Assembly: GCA_029263125.1 (NCBI GenBank)
Contig: JAJCYD010000048.1
Span: 1 to 64,000 of the forward strand
Direction: 5' to 3'
DNA: 64,000 bases
Source: Solirubrobacteraceae bacterium
GTDB lineage: Bacteria > Actinomycetota > Thermoleophilia > Solirubrobacterales > Solirubrobacteraceae
Below are positions 19,979-29,056 of this stretch, piece after piece (the first letter of the stretch is position 1; each line of letters begins with the position of its first letter). The notes under the pieces are model-generated. The model saw only the letters and a list, made by a program, of their open reading frames with translations, searched no databases and had not been told where the DNA came from. The position numbers and the translations under genes were made by a program.

Positions 19979-22635
19979 CAGGCCTGGGCCTGCGCTTGGG
20001 TGCTCAGCGCGGCGTGCTCCTCGCGCAGGCGCCCGAGCTTGGAGCGCTCGGCCGCGACCACCTCGGCGGGGGCCTTGGCGACGAAGCCCGCGTTGGCGAG
20101 CTTGCCCTCCGCGCGCGTGATCTCGCTCGCGAGCTTCTCGCGAGCCTCGTCGAGGCGACGGCCCGCGGCCCCGAGGTCGACGGCGTCGGAGGCGAGCACG
20201 CCGACCACCCCGCCGGCGATGGCGATCGTCGCGACCGGCTCGCCGTCCCCGGCCTCGAAGTCAAAGCGCGCCAGCCCGCCCACGCGCTCGGCGGTCTGTT
20301 CGTAGCCGGCGGCGCGCAGCACGGCCGGGACGATCGCGCCGGCCTGCACGCCTACCTGCTCGCGCCACGCGCGCAGCGCCGTGATCGCCTCGATCGCCCG
20401 ATCCATCTGTGCTTCGGCGGCCGTGTCGACCAGCGCGTCGTCGAGCTCGGGCAGGCTGGCCGAGGCAAGCAGGCCTTCGGCCTCCGCGTAGCCCAGCAGG
20501 CCCCACAGCTCCTCGGTGACGAACGGCACGATCGGGTGAGCGGTGGCGATCGTCTCGCGCAGGACGTGCAGCAGCGTCGCGCCGAGTGCCGCGCGATCGG
20601 CGCGATCGGCGTCCTCGCCCAGGCGCGGCTTGACGAGCTCCAGGTACCAGTCGCAGAGGTCGCCGTAGACGAAGTCGTAGAGCCCGAGCGCCGCCTTCGC
20701 GAAATCGAAGCCGTCGACGCGCGCGACGGTGTCGGCCTTGATCGCCTGCAGGCGCGACAGGATCCAGCGGTCCTCGACCGTGCGCGGCAGCGGCGCGGGC
20801 GCGGGGTGGGCGGGATCGGTGTTGACGCGCAGGGCGACGAAGCGCGTCGCGTTGTAGAGCTTGTTGGCCAGCGCCTGGCCCTGGGCGACCTTCTCCTCGC
20901 TGAAGCGCACGTCCTGGGTGGAGGACATCGCCAGCAGCCCGAAGCGCAGGGCGTCGGCGCCGTAGGCCGGGAAGTCGCCGGCGTGGGCTGACGACGCGCC
21001 GTAGGCCGGCGGGCGCGGACCGCCGTCGATGAGATCCAGCGGGTCGATCCCCGTGCCGAGCGACTTGCTCATGCGCCGGCCGTCGGGCGCCTGGATGATC
21101 GAGTGCACGTAGACGTCGGTGAAGGGGATGTCGCCGGCGAAGCGCAGGCCCATCATCACCATCCGCGCGACCCACAAAAAGAGGATGTCGCGCGCCGTCG
21201 ACAGCACGTCGGTCGGGTAGAACGCTCGCAGCTCGGGGGTCTCGTCGGGCCAGCCGAGCGTCGCGAACGGCCACAGCGCCGAGGAGAACCACGTGTCCAG
21301 TACGTCGGGATCCTGCTCCCACCCCTCGCCCTCGGGGGGCGTCAGCCCGCAGTAGGTCTCAGCGCCGCGGTACCAGACGGGGATCTGATGTCCCCACCAC
21401 AGCTGGCGCGAGATGCACCACGGGCGGATCTCAGACAGCCAGTCGACGTAGCGCTTGGATTGCGAGGGCGGGTGGATGCGCACGCGCCCGTCGCGCACGA
21501 CGTCGATCGCCGGGGCGGCGAGCTCGTCCATGCGCATGAACCACTGCAGCGAGATCAGCGGCTCGACGCGCTCGCCCGAGCGGTGGCTGAAGGGGACGGT
21601 GTGAACGTACTCGTCGCGCGCGCGGATGAGACCGGCCGCGTCGAGATCCGCAACGACGCGCACGCGCGCCTGCGCCACGGTGAGCCCCTCGTAGGCCTCG
21701 CCCGCCTGCGCGGTCATCAGCCCGTCCTCGCCGATGACGCTAATGCGCTCCAGGCCGTGCTTGTTGCCGATCTCGAAGTCGTTGGAATCATGGCCGGGCG
21801 TGATCTTCAGCGCGCCCGTGCCGAAGTCGGTCTTGACGTAGGGGTCGGCGATGATCTCAAGGCGCCGGCCGACGAGCGGCAGGATGAGCTCCTGGCCGAC
21901 GAGCCCCGCGTAGCGGTCGTCGTCGGGATGCACGGCGACGGCGGTGTCGGCGAGCAGCGTCTCGGGGCGAACCGTCGAGATGACGACCTCGCCCTCGCCT
22001 GACGCCAGCGGGTAAGCGATGGCGTACATCGTGTCGACGATCCCCTCGCGCTCCTCGACCTCCAGGTCCGAGATCGCCGAGCGCAGGCCGGGATCCCAGT
22101 TGACGAGGTAGTTGTCGCGGTAGATGAGGCCCTGCTCGTAGAGCTCGACGAAGACCTTCAGCACCGCCTGCGCGTAGCGCTTGTCCATCGTGAAGCGCTC
22201 GTCGGCGTAGTCCAGCGTGGCGCCGAGGCGCTTGAACTGGTCGATGATCTGCCCGCCGTGCTCCTCGCGCCACTCCCAGACGCGCCGCACGAAGGCGTCG
22301 CGGCCGAGCGCCTCGCGCGCCGTGCCCTCGGCGATCAGCCGCTTCTCGACCTGGCGCTGGGTGGCGATCCCGGCGTGGTCGGTGCCGAGGATCCACTTCG
22401 TGCGCTGGCCGCGCATCCGGTGTGAGCGTGCGAGGACGTCCTGGATGGCGCCGTTGAGCGCGTGGCCCATGTGCAGCACGCCGGTGACGTTCGGCGGCGG
22501 CACCGCGATCGAGTAGTTCTCGGCGGCGGCTCCGGCAGGCTCGGGATGCACGAGGCCGGACTGCAGCCAGCGCGCGACGATCCGCGGCTCCACCTCGGCC
22601 GGTTCGAAACGCGTGCGGTCCTCGAGATCGCCCAT
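19978..22635 (-). CDS. valS: Valyl-tRNA synthetase
   Basis: 885 aa class Ia aminoacyl-tRNA synthetase. HIGH-type motif in PPNVTGVLHMGHAL (about 49-62), an editing domain (about 190-340), KMSKS motif as RRMSKSLGTG (about 520), the anticodon-binding domain, and a C-terminal coiled-coil arm (from about 820, LDEARELASEITRAEGKL-like). Charges tRNA-Val and edits misactivated threonine. First gene of the valS-folC-(38 aa)-zinc ribbon-ndk-maf run. Confidence 0.96.
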   Translation of the reverse strand: MGDLEDRTRFEPAEVEPRIVARWLQSGLVHPEPAGAAAENYSIAVPPPNVTGVLHMGHALNGAIQDVLARSHRMRGQRTKWILGTDHAGIATQRQVEKRLIAEGTAREALGRDAFVRRVWEWREEHGGQIIDQFKRLGATLDYADERFTMDKRYAQAVLKVFVELYEQGLIYRDNYLVNWDPGLRSAISDLEVEEREGIVDTMYAIAYPLASGEGEVVISTVRPETLLADTAVAVHPDDDRYAGLVGQELILPLVGRRLEIIADPYVKTDFGTGALKITPGHDSNDFEIGNKHGLERISVIGEDGLMTAQAGEAYEGLTVAQARVRVVADLDAAGLIRARDEYVHTVPFSHRSGERVEPLISLQWFMRMDELAAPAIDVVRDGRVRIHPPSQSKRYVDWLSEIRPWCISRQLWWGHQIPVWYRGAETYCGLTPPEGEGWEQDPDVLDTWFSSALWPFATLGWPDETPELRAFYPTDVLSTARDILFLWVARMVMMGLRFAGDIPFTDVYVHSIIQAPDGRRMSKSLGTGIDPLDLIDGGPRPPAYGASSAHAGDFPAYGADALRFGLLAMSSTQDVRFSEEKVAQGQALANKLYNATRFVALRVNTDPAHPAPAPLPRTVEDRWILSRLQAIKADTVARVDGFDFAKAALGLYDFVYGDLCDWYLELVKPRLGEDADRADRAALGATLLHVLRETIATAHPIVPFVTEELWGLLGYAEAEGLLASASLPELDDALVDTAAEAQMDRAIEAITALRAWREQVGVQAGAIVPAVLRAAGYEQTAERVGGLARFDFEAGDGEPVATIAIAGGVVGVLASDAVDLGAAGRRLDEAREKLASEITRAEGKLANAGFVAKAPAEVVAAERSKLGRLREEHAALSTQAQAQA

Positions 22636-22685
22636 AGACCGGTCAGTCTATGGAGCGTCCGGGCAGCTGAGCGCCGCGCTCGACG

Positions 22686-22952
22686 CTAGCGTCGGCCGCT
22701 GACGGCCTTGCGCCCGATCGGCACGACGGAGCGGGCGATCGCGATCGGCTCGAGCTTGCGCACCAGGCGCCTGACGTCGGCGCGCTCGCGTGGCGTGAGC
22801 TTGGTCGGCGAGCCCTGGGACTTCTTGATGAGCGTCGAAAGCTGCGCGCGCTCGGCTGGGGTCAGGTACTTCCAGTGGCGTCGCAGCGTCATCGCGAGCT
22901 GAAGCACCATGACCCACGGCATCGCGCGGACACGGGAGATCGGGAGGGCCAT
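22686..22952 (-). CDS. Conserved hypothetical basic protein
   Basis: 88 aa (91 aa if the ATG at 22961 is used). Pattern: a hydrophobic N-terminal helix (ISRVRAMPWVMVLQLAMTL) followed by a basic helical region with TPAERAQLSTLIKKSQG and LTPRERADVRRLVRKLEP. I do not recognise a named family. It lies between clpX and valS on the same strand, 35 bp after clpX, and its two TPxER elements look like a degenerate helical repeat. A function in membrane or ribosome association would be guesswork. Confidence 0.6.
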   Translation of the reverse strand: MALPISRVRAMPWVMVLQLAMTLRRHWKYLTPAERAQLSTLIKKSQGSPTKLTPRERADVRRLVRKLEPIAIARSVVPIGRKAVSGRR

Positions 22953-22987
22953 GCGCGGCATGCTATCCAGGCGGTGCGCCGGCCCGG

Positions 22988-24262
<1,275 letters not shown>

Positions 24263-24267
24263 GAGAC

Positions 24268-24852
24268 TCAGTGCTGCGAGATCACCCTGTCGATGATGCC
24301 GTAGTCCTTGGCTTCTTCGCTGGAGAGGAAGTAGTCGCGCTCGGTATCGGTCCGAACCTTGTCGTAATCCTGCCCCGTGTGCTTGGAGATGATCTGATCG
24401 AGGCGCTGGCGGATGTCGATGATCTCCTTCGCGTGGATCTCGATGTCCGTTGCCTGACCCTGGAAGCCGCTTGAGACCTGGTGGATGAGGATCTTCGCGT
24501 TGGGCAGCGCCATCCGCTTCTCCGCGGCTCCGCCGGCGAGCAGCAGCGCCCCCATCGACATCGCGATCCCGACGCAGATCGTCGACACGTCGGGCTTGAT
24601 GAACTGCATCGTGTCGTAGATCGCCAGGCCCGCGTAGACCGAGCCGCCGGGCGAGTTGATGTACAGCGAGATGTCCTTGTCGGGATCCTCGGACTCCAGG
24701 TGCAGGAGCTGCGCGACGATGAGGTTTGCGATCTGGTCATCCACGGGCGTCCCCAAGAAGACGATCCGCTCGTTCAGCAGTCGGCTGTAGATGTCGTAGG
24801 CCCGTTCGCCTCGCGACGTCTGCTCGACCACCATGGGGACAAGTGGGCTCAT
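24268..24852 (-). CDS. clpP: ATP-dependent Clp protease proteolytic subunit
   Basis: 194 aa serine protease subunit forming the tetradecameric barrel. Catalytic serine in [13 protein letters not shown] (about residue 91), catalytic histidine in [13 protein letters not shown] (about 116) and aspartate further on. [20 protein letters not shown] is the substrate-binding strand. Actinobacteria often carry clpP1-clpP2; only one copy is present at this locus. The C-terminal YGIIDRVI is conserved. Directly upstream of clpX. Confidence 0.95.
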   Translation of the reverse strand: MSPLVPMVVEQTSRGERAYDIYSRLLNERIVFLGTPVDDQIANLIVAQLLHLESEDPDKDISLYINSPGGSVYAGLAIYDTMQFIKPDVSTICVGIAMSMGALLLAGGAAEKRMALPNAKILIHQVSSGFQGQATDIEIHAKEIIDIRQRLDQIISKHTGQDYDKVRTDTERDYFLSSEEAKDYGIIDRVISQH

Positions 24853-24938
24853 GGTCCTCGCTTCAGTTAGGCATCGTCACGTGAAGTCCTGCCGGGCCAG
24901 CCTAGCAATCGCCTGACGGCCGTCCTCCGGGTGCTCGA

Positions 24939-26444
24939 TCAGGCGTCCGGAGTCCAGAGCTTCTTGTCGCCGCCGGGCGCGGGCGCATCGTCATCGGGCG
25001 TCCACAGCTTGTCCTTCGGCTTGGCCTTCCTGGCTGCCGGCTTCTTGGCGGCCGGCTTGCGCTTGGGCGCGGGCTTGGCGGCCTTCGCGGCCTTCGCGGC
25101 CTTCGCCTCCGCCTTCTTGGTGAGCTCCTGCGCCTCCTCGATCGAGACCTCCTCGGCCTCCTCGACGACGAGGTCGATCGCCTGCTCGGCCGCGATCTCC
25201 TTGGCCAGCGCGTCGACGCGGCCGGCATGGCGCAGGCGATCCAGAAGCTTCTCGCGCGACATCTGCTCACGCTCGGCGGCGCCCTCCAGCGCGTCAAGCA
25301 GCTGCTGCTCGGTCGGCTCGATCTTCTCGGCCTCGATGACGGCCGCGAGGACGGCCTCGCGCCGCAGCGCCAGCGCGGCCTCGGGCATCGCTTCCTCGAC
25401 GAGCTCGCGCTCGGTCTTGCCGGAGATCTTCAGATAGGCGGCCTTGTCGATGCCCTGGTGGCCAAGCGCGTGGATCGTGCGGGTGAGCAGCTCGCTGGCG
25501 CGCGACTCGATCAACGCCTCGGGAACGTCGACCGTCGCGTCGGCGACGATCGCATCGAGCGCGCCGGCGCGGAACTCCGACACGACGCGCTCCTCGTCGA
25601 GCTCGAGCATGCGCTCGCGGATGTTGTCGCGCAGCTCCTGCAGGGTCTCGAAGCCGGCGGAATCCGAGGCGAACTCGTCGTCGAGGTCGGGCAGGTGCTT
25701 GTGCTTGACCTCCTTGACCCAGATCTCGAACTCCGCGTCCTTGCCGGCGACGTGCTTTGCGCCGTAGTCCTCGGGGAACGTCGCGGTCACCGAACGCTGC
25801 TCGCCCGCGGCCGCGCCGATCAGGCCATCTTCGAAGCCCGGGATGAGGTTGCCCGATCCCAGCTCGACGAGCTGGTCGCGGCCCTCGCCGCCCGGGAAGG
25901 GCTCGCCACCGACGGTGCCCTCGAAGTCGATCGTCAGGAAGTCGCCGTCCTTGGCCTCGCGCTTGACGGTGTGCAGGTGCGCCGCGCGCTCGCGCAGGCC
26001 CTCGACCTCCTCGTCGATCTCCTCCTCGGAGACGGCGGCCTCGCGGCGGCCGACCTTGACCCCGCGGTAGGTGCCCAGCTCGGCGGTCGGGCGGACACCG
26101 ACCTCAAAGGAGAACGTCAGTGGCTTGCCCTCGTCGGGCAGGTCGCCGAGGTCGACCTGCGGATCGCCGACCGGCGCGATGCCGGAGTCGTCGACCGCCT
26201 TCATGTACCACCCCGTCAGCTCGCCGCGCACGGCCTCGTCGAGGATCGGATCGCGCCCGAGGCGCTGGATCACGATCGCGGGCGGGATCTTGCCCTGGCG
26301 AAACCCTGGGAGCTTCATCTCGCGGCCGAGCTTGCGAGCCTGGCTCTCCAGCGAGCGCTGCACCAGGTCGGCGTCGATCTCGGCCTCCACGCGCACGCGG
26401 GAATGGGGAAGTTCTGTGACGGTGGTCTTGACTGCTGTGGCCAT
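24939..26444 (-). CDS. tig: Trigger factor with lysine/alanine-rich tail
   Basis: 501 aa, about 50-60 residues longer than usual. Ribosome-bound chaperone and peptidyl-prolyl isomerase. N-terminal ribosome-binding domain (GFRQGKIPPAIVIQRLG; signature loop at about 45), FKBP-type PPIase domain (about 150-240, DFLTIDFEGTVGG, LIPGFEDGLIGAAAGE), then the helical arms (about 245-430). The extra tail (about 440-501) is rich in Lys, Ala and Pro and contains two copies of KLWTPD, the second at the very C-terminus. The tail is probably disordered. Upstream of clpP-clpX and divergent from a small plus-strand ORF. Confidence 0.94.
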   Translation of the reverse strand: MATAVKTTVTELPHSRVRVEAEIDADLVQRSLESQARKLGREMKLPGFRQGKIPPAIVIQRLGRDPILDEAVRGELTGWYMKAVDDSGIAPVGDPQVDLGDLPDEGKPLTFSFEVGVRPTAELGTYRGVKVGRREAAVSEEEIDEEVEGLRERAAHLHTVKREAKDGDFLTIDFEGTVGGEPFPGGEGRDQLVELGSGNLIPGFEDGLIGAAAGEQRSVTATFPEDYGAKHVAGKDAEFEIWVKEVKHKHLPDLDDEFASDSAGFETLQELRDNIRERMLELDEERVVSEFRAGALDAIVADATVDVPEALIESRASELLTRTIHALGHQGIDKAAYLKISGKTERELVEEAMPEAALALRREAVLAAVIEAEKIEPTEQQLLDALEGAAEREQMSREKLLDRLRHAGRVDALAKEIAAEQAIDLVVEEAEEVSIEEAQELTKKAEAKAAKAAKAAKPAPKRKPAAKKPAARKAKPKDKLWTPDDDAPAPGGDKKLWTPDA

Positions 26445-26466
26445 GCTGGGACCTTATCGTCACTGG

Positions 26467-26610
26467 ATGCGCCGACCTCGCCCGCCCCACGTCGTGCTTG
26501 GCGCCTGGATCGTCACGGGCCCGGTCGGCCACCTGTACGCCGGGGTGGTCGACTGGATATCGGTGCTCGCTCGCTGCGCACGCGCTCGCCTGCGCCGCGA
26601 GCGCCGGTGA
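26467..26610 (+). CDS. Small hypothetical protein
   Basis: 47-aa frame starting 22 bp from the divergent tig start. One moderately hydrophobic segment (VVLGAWIVTGPVGHLYAGVV) and an Arg-rich C-terminus (RARLRRERR) would give a short membrane-associated peptide with a cytoplasmic basic tail. The segment GPVGHLYAGVVDW reads like a conserved protein rather than random high-GC translation, but I do not recognise a family and the ribosome-binding site is weak. Confidence 0.42.
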   Translation: MRRPRPPHVVLGAWIVTGPVGHLYAGVVDWISVLARCARARLRRERR

Positions 26611-26729
26611 ACGTCAGTCGCTGAAGCGGTTCAGCGGCGACCCACGATGGCGAGGCAGTAGCCGCTCGTCAGCAAGCCCAGCGCCACAACCGGGTGTCTG
26701 CAACTCGCACCGAAGGTAGGGTGGGCGGC

Positions 26730-27605
26730 GTGCGATTGCAGCTCATGGCGATCGCGGCGCTCAGCGCCTGCTCGCTGGCCACCGCGGCCGTCGCGCAGGC
26801 GCCGGTGACGCCGCGCGGGAACTTTGGCGGCGGCGTGCTGGCGGCTCCCCCGAAGGACATCTTCGGGCCCGGCAACGCGGTCGTCGGCCTGCGCGCCCTG
26901 CCCAAGCGCAGGCTGGAGATCGAAGCCACGGTGCGCGCGAGCTGCTCGGGCGGCGACATCGCCGCGACGGCGAAGATCGCGTCCAACGGCCGCTTCAAGG
27001 CCAAGGGGACCGCGACCCAGGAGCCCCATCCCGCGCTGCGCATCCAGACCACGTACACGCTGAGCGGCCGCTTCACCGACAAGGGCTCGGCGTCCGGAAC
27101 GATCTCCGCGACGATCCAACGCTCCGTCGAAGGGCGCAAGGAACGCTGCAAGACCGGCACGTTGAAGTTCGCCGTCCGGCGCCCCATGTCGGGCATCGGC
27201 AAGGCCGGAGCGCCGAAGGGCGCGCGCTTCTACGGCATCACGACGCAGCGCAGCACCGGCCCGAGGCGGCCGATCGTCATCCGGATCTCCGGCGACGGGC
27301 GCCGCCTGACGCGCGGGCTGTTCAGTGAATCGGTGAAATGCAGCGACGGCAAGCTGTCGATCGGCGTGGAGGCCCCGCGGACGGATGTGCGGATCGACTC
27401 GCGCGGGCGCGTGCGCGACCGCGAGAGGTTCACCCTCAAGGAGGGTGAGACCGTCGTCCGCGTCGATGACCGCTTCACCGCCGACATCGGCTCCAAGGGC
27501 GCCCGTGGCACGTTCTCGCTCAGCGACAGGACGACCGACCGAGCGAGCGGCCGCACGATCCAGACGTGCAAGTCCGGCACCGTACGCTGGCGCGCCGTGC
27601 GCTGA
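26730..27605 (+). CDS. Secreted protein with duplicated cysteine-containing domain
   Basis: 291 aa from the GTG at 26730, chosen because it begins a clean signal peptide (VRLQLMAIAALSACSLATAA then VAQA) after a GAAGGTAGGG Shine-Dalgarno-like stretch. The mature part contains two halves of about 110-120 residues that resemble each other: each begins with a beta-rich stretch and a Cys (RASCSGGDIAAT; SVKCSDGKLSIG), has a GxAxGTxS element (DKGSASGTISAT; SKGARGTFSLSD) and ends with Cys-x-(T/S)-G-T-x-(K/R)-(F/W) (CKTGTLKFAVRR; CKSGTVRWRAVR). Two Cys per half could form one disulfide each. No known family recognised; such beta-rich secreted proteins are frequent in Solirubrobacterales-type genomes. 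Confidence 0.68.
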   Translation: MRLQLMAIAALSACSLATAAVAQAPVTPRGNFGGGVLAAPPKDIFGPGNAVVGLRALPKRRLEIEATVRASCSGGDIAATAKIASNGRFKAKGTATQEPHPALRIQTTYTLSGRFTDKGSASGTISATIQRSVEGRKERCKTGTLKFAVRRPMSGIGKAGAPKGARFYGITTQRSTGPRRPIVIRISGDGRRLTRGLFSESVKCSDGKLSIGVEAPRTDVRIDSRGRVRDRERFTLKEGETVVRVDDRFTADIGSKGARGTFSLSDRTTDRASGRTIQTCKSGTVRWRAVR

Positions 27606-27751
27606 GCTCGGCGGGGCGTCCGACGGTGAGCGGTGGACCACCAAAAGTTTCTCACAGCCATCGCCAGATCAGTTACATTGCGCCAGGTCGTACAGGATTG
27701 ATCCCGTGTCAACGGGACGCCTCCTGTGCGCTCTCCAAGGGGGTCGCATTG

Positions 27752-27790
27752 ATGATGCCAGCTTGTTGTCGACGATCGCTGTCGCCATGA
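27752..27790 (+). CDS. Candidate 12-aa leader peptide
   Basis: A 12-codon frame (MMPACCRRSLSP) with an AAGGGGG Shine-Dalgarno-like sequence about 8 nt upstream. Its TGA overlaps the ATG of the next gene (27787) as ATGA. The first membrane-protein gene has no ribosome-binding site of its own, so this short frame may deliver ribosomes to it. Tandem Cys and Arg codons are notable. Seen: the frame, the Shine-Dalgarno-like run and the overlap. The leader role is inference. Confidence 0.25.
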   Translation: MMPACCRRSLSP

Positions 27791-28074
27791 CCGCGCTATC
27801 GATGTGGTGGACGGTCGGCTGGGCAGTTGGAGCCGTCGTGATCCTGCTTGTCGCGATTCTCCTGCTGACGATCACCGGCTTGGCGCGCAAGGTCGACGGG
27901 GTGGCGCAGGATCTGGTCACCGACCTGGACTCGATCGCACGCAAGACGGCGCCGCTGCAGAACGTCGCCGCGACCAACAACGCCGTGCAGACGATCACGC
28001 GATGCCTGCGAATCGCTCGCGGCGGCGCACCCGTGGTCGATCGGTACTCGACGTCTCCGGGGTGGCGGGAATGA
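27787..28074 (+). CDS. Small membrane protein, operon gene 1
   Basis: 95 aa. One N-terminal transmembrane helix (about residues 6-30, VGWAVGAVVILLVAILLLTI) followed by an amphipathic, probably helical cytoplasmic part (LARKVDGVAQDLVTDLDSIARK) resembling the DUF948-like layout of a membrane anchor with an extended helix. No named family. It overlaps gene 2 by 4 bp (ATGA) and starts within the stop of a 12-aa leader-like frame. Alternative TTG starts exist upstream (27763), but the ATG gives a sensible N-terminus. Confidence 0.6.
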   Translation: MTALSMWWTVGWAVGAVVILLVAILLLTITGLARKVDGVAQDLVTDLDSIARKTAPLQNVAATNNAVQTITRCLRIARGGAPVVDRYSTSPGWRE

Positions 28075-28496
28075 TCATCGGCGTCTCAACCACCGTCAGC
28101 GTGCTCGCGATCATCGGGCTCGTCGTCGGGCTGGTCGTCCTCGTGGCCGTGATCGGGTTGCTCAACGGCACGCTCGCTCCGCTGCGCGCGGTGCTCGCAG
28201 ACGTCAAGGACGCGCAGACCGCGCCAATGCTCGAGCGGGGCATTCCCGGCACCGACCAGCTTGCCCAGACACGCAGGCTGGCCGACTCCGTGCCCGATCT
28301 GGCGTTGCGATATCTCGGCAAGATCTCCGCCGGCGGCATACCCGCTCCGTACTCCCCGCCTCCGGCCGCCTACTCGCCGACAGCGGCAGCGCCGCCGCCA
28401 CCGCCGCCGCCACCACCACCACCCGGCGCCGCGGTCGGCGGTCGCGAGATTCCGGCACCGTCCGTCGAGCCCGCGTGGAAGAGGTACCGCACATGA
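28071..28496 (+). CDS. Small membrane protein with polyproline tail, operon gene 2
   Basis: 141 aa. N-terminal transmembrane helix (about residues 8-32, VLAIIGLVVGLVVLVAVIGL), a central helical region (about 36-88, with QTRRLADSVPDLALRYLGKI) and a proline-rich tail with an uninterrupted run of about a dozen prolines (codons near 28390-28425) ending in EPAWKRYRT. The polyproline run would normally need EF-P for translation and would project as a stiff arm. Overlaps genes 1 and 3 by 4 bp each. No family recognised. Confidence 0.65.
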   Translation: MIIGVSTTVSVLAIIGLVVGLVVLVAVIGLLNGTLAPLRAVLADVKDAQTAPMLERGIPGTDQLAQTRRLADSVPDLALRYLGKISAGGIPAPYSPPPAAYSPTAAAPPPPPPPPPPPGAAVGGREIPAPSVEPAWKRYRT

Positions 28497-28756
28497 GCAC
28501 CGTCACCACGGTCCTCGCGCTGTCTGAGAACCAGTCAGCGTGGCAGTACACGCTCATCGCCGGTGTCGTCGTCCTGCTGGTGGTCATCCTTTTGCTCGAG
28601 ATGCTGCGGCGCACGGTTCGCGCGCTGGAGCGCGATCTGTGGCAGACGTGGGTCAACGGCAAGGCGGTCGTCAAGAACACTGCGACGACCTTTCAACTGA
28701 AGAACACCCGCGTCTCCGGCGACGAGCTCGTCGAGGAGCTGCAAAACCATGCATAG
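28493..28756 (+). CDS. Small membrane protein, operon gene 3
   Basis: 87 aa. A short N-terminus (MSTVTTVLALSENQS), one transmembrane helix (about 19-41, LIAGVVVLLVVILLLEML) and a C-terminal polar domain (RRTVRALERDLWQTWVNGKAVVKNT ... to VSGDELVEELQNHA; residues 43-87). Function unknown. ATGA overlap with gene 2; gene 4 follows after 15 bp. Confidence 0.62.
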   Translation: MSTVTTVLALSENQSAWQYTLIAGVVVLLVVILLLEMLRRTVRALERDLWQTWVNGKAVVKNTATTFQLKNTRVSGDELVEELQNHA

Positions 28757-28771
28757 GGGAAGGAGCGACCG

Positions 28772-29008
28772 ATGAACGAGTTCCTGATCGTCGCAACGCT
28801 TGTCGAGGTGCTGCTGCTGGTCCTCGTGCTCGCCGGCTACCTGCTGGCCATCACCGGGACGTTGGCGAAGATCCAGTCGACCGCGAGGCTGATCCAGATC
28901 GGCGTGCATGCGATCGACGACCAGACACGGCCGATCGAGTCCGAGGTGCGCGGCATCAACGGCGCGCTCGGCAGGGTCGCCGACGCGCTCAAGCGGGCAA
29001 CCGGCTAG
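28772..29008 (+). CDS. Small membrane protein, operon gene 4
   Basis: 78 aa. Starts with a transmembrane helix almost at once (residues 4-28, FLIVATLVEVLLLVLVLAGYLL) followed by a helix (KIQSTARLIQIGVHAIDDQTRP) and a Gly/Arg end. Same overall plan as gene 1: one membrane helix plus a short coiled or amphipathic region. The start has the best ribosome-binding site of the set (GGGGAAGGAG about 8 nt upstream). The next gene, an ABC1 kinase, is convergent, so the operon ends here. Confidence 0.65.
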   Translation: MNEFLIVATLVEVLLLVLVLAGYLLAITGTLAKIQSTARLIQIGVHAIDDQTRPIESEVRGINGALGRVADALKRATG

Positions 29009-29056
29009 CGGCTTCGCGGCCGTCTCGACGCGGCTGGCATCGGGGGGTCGGCGTCG

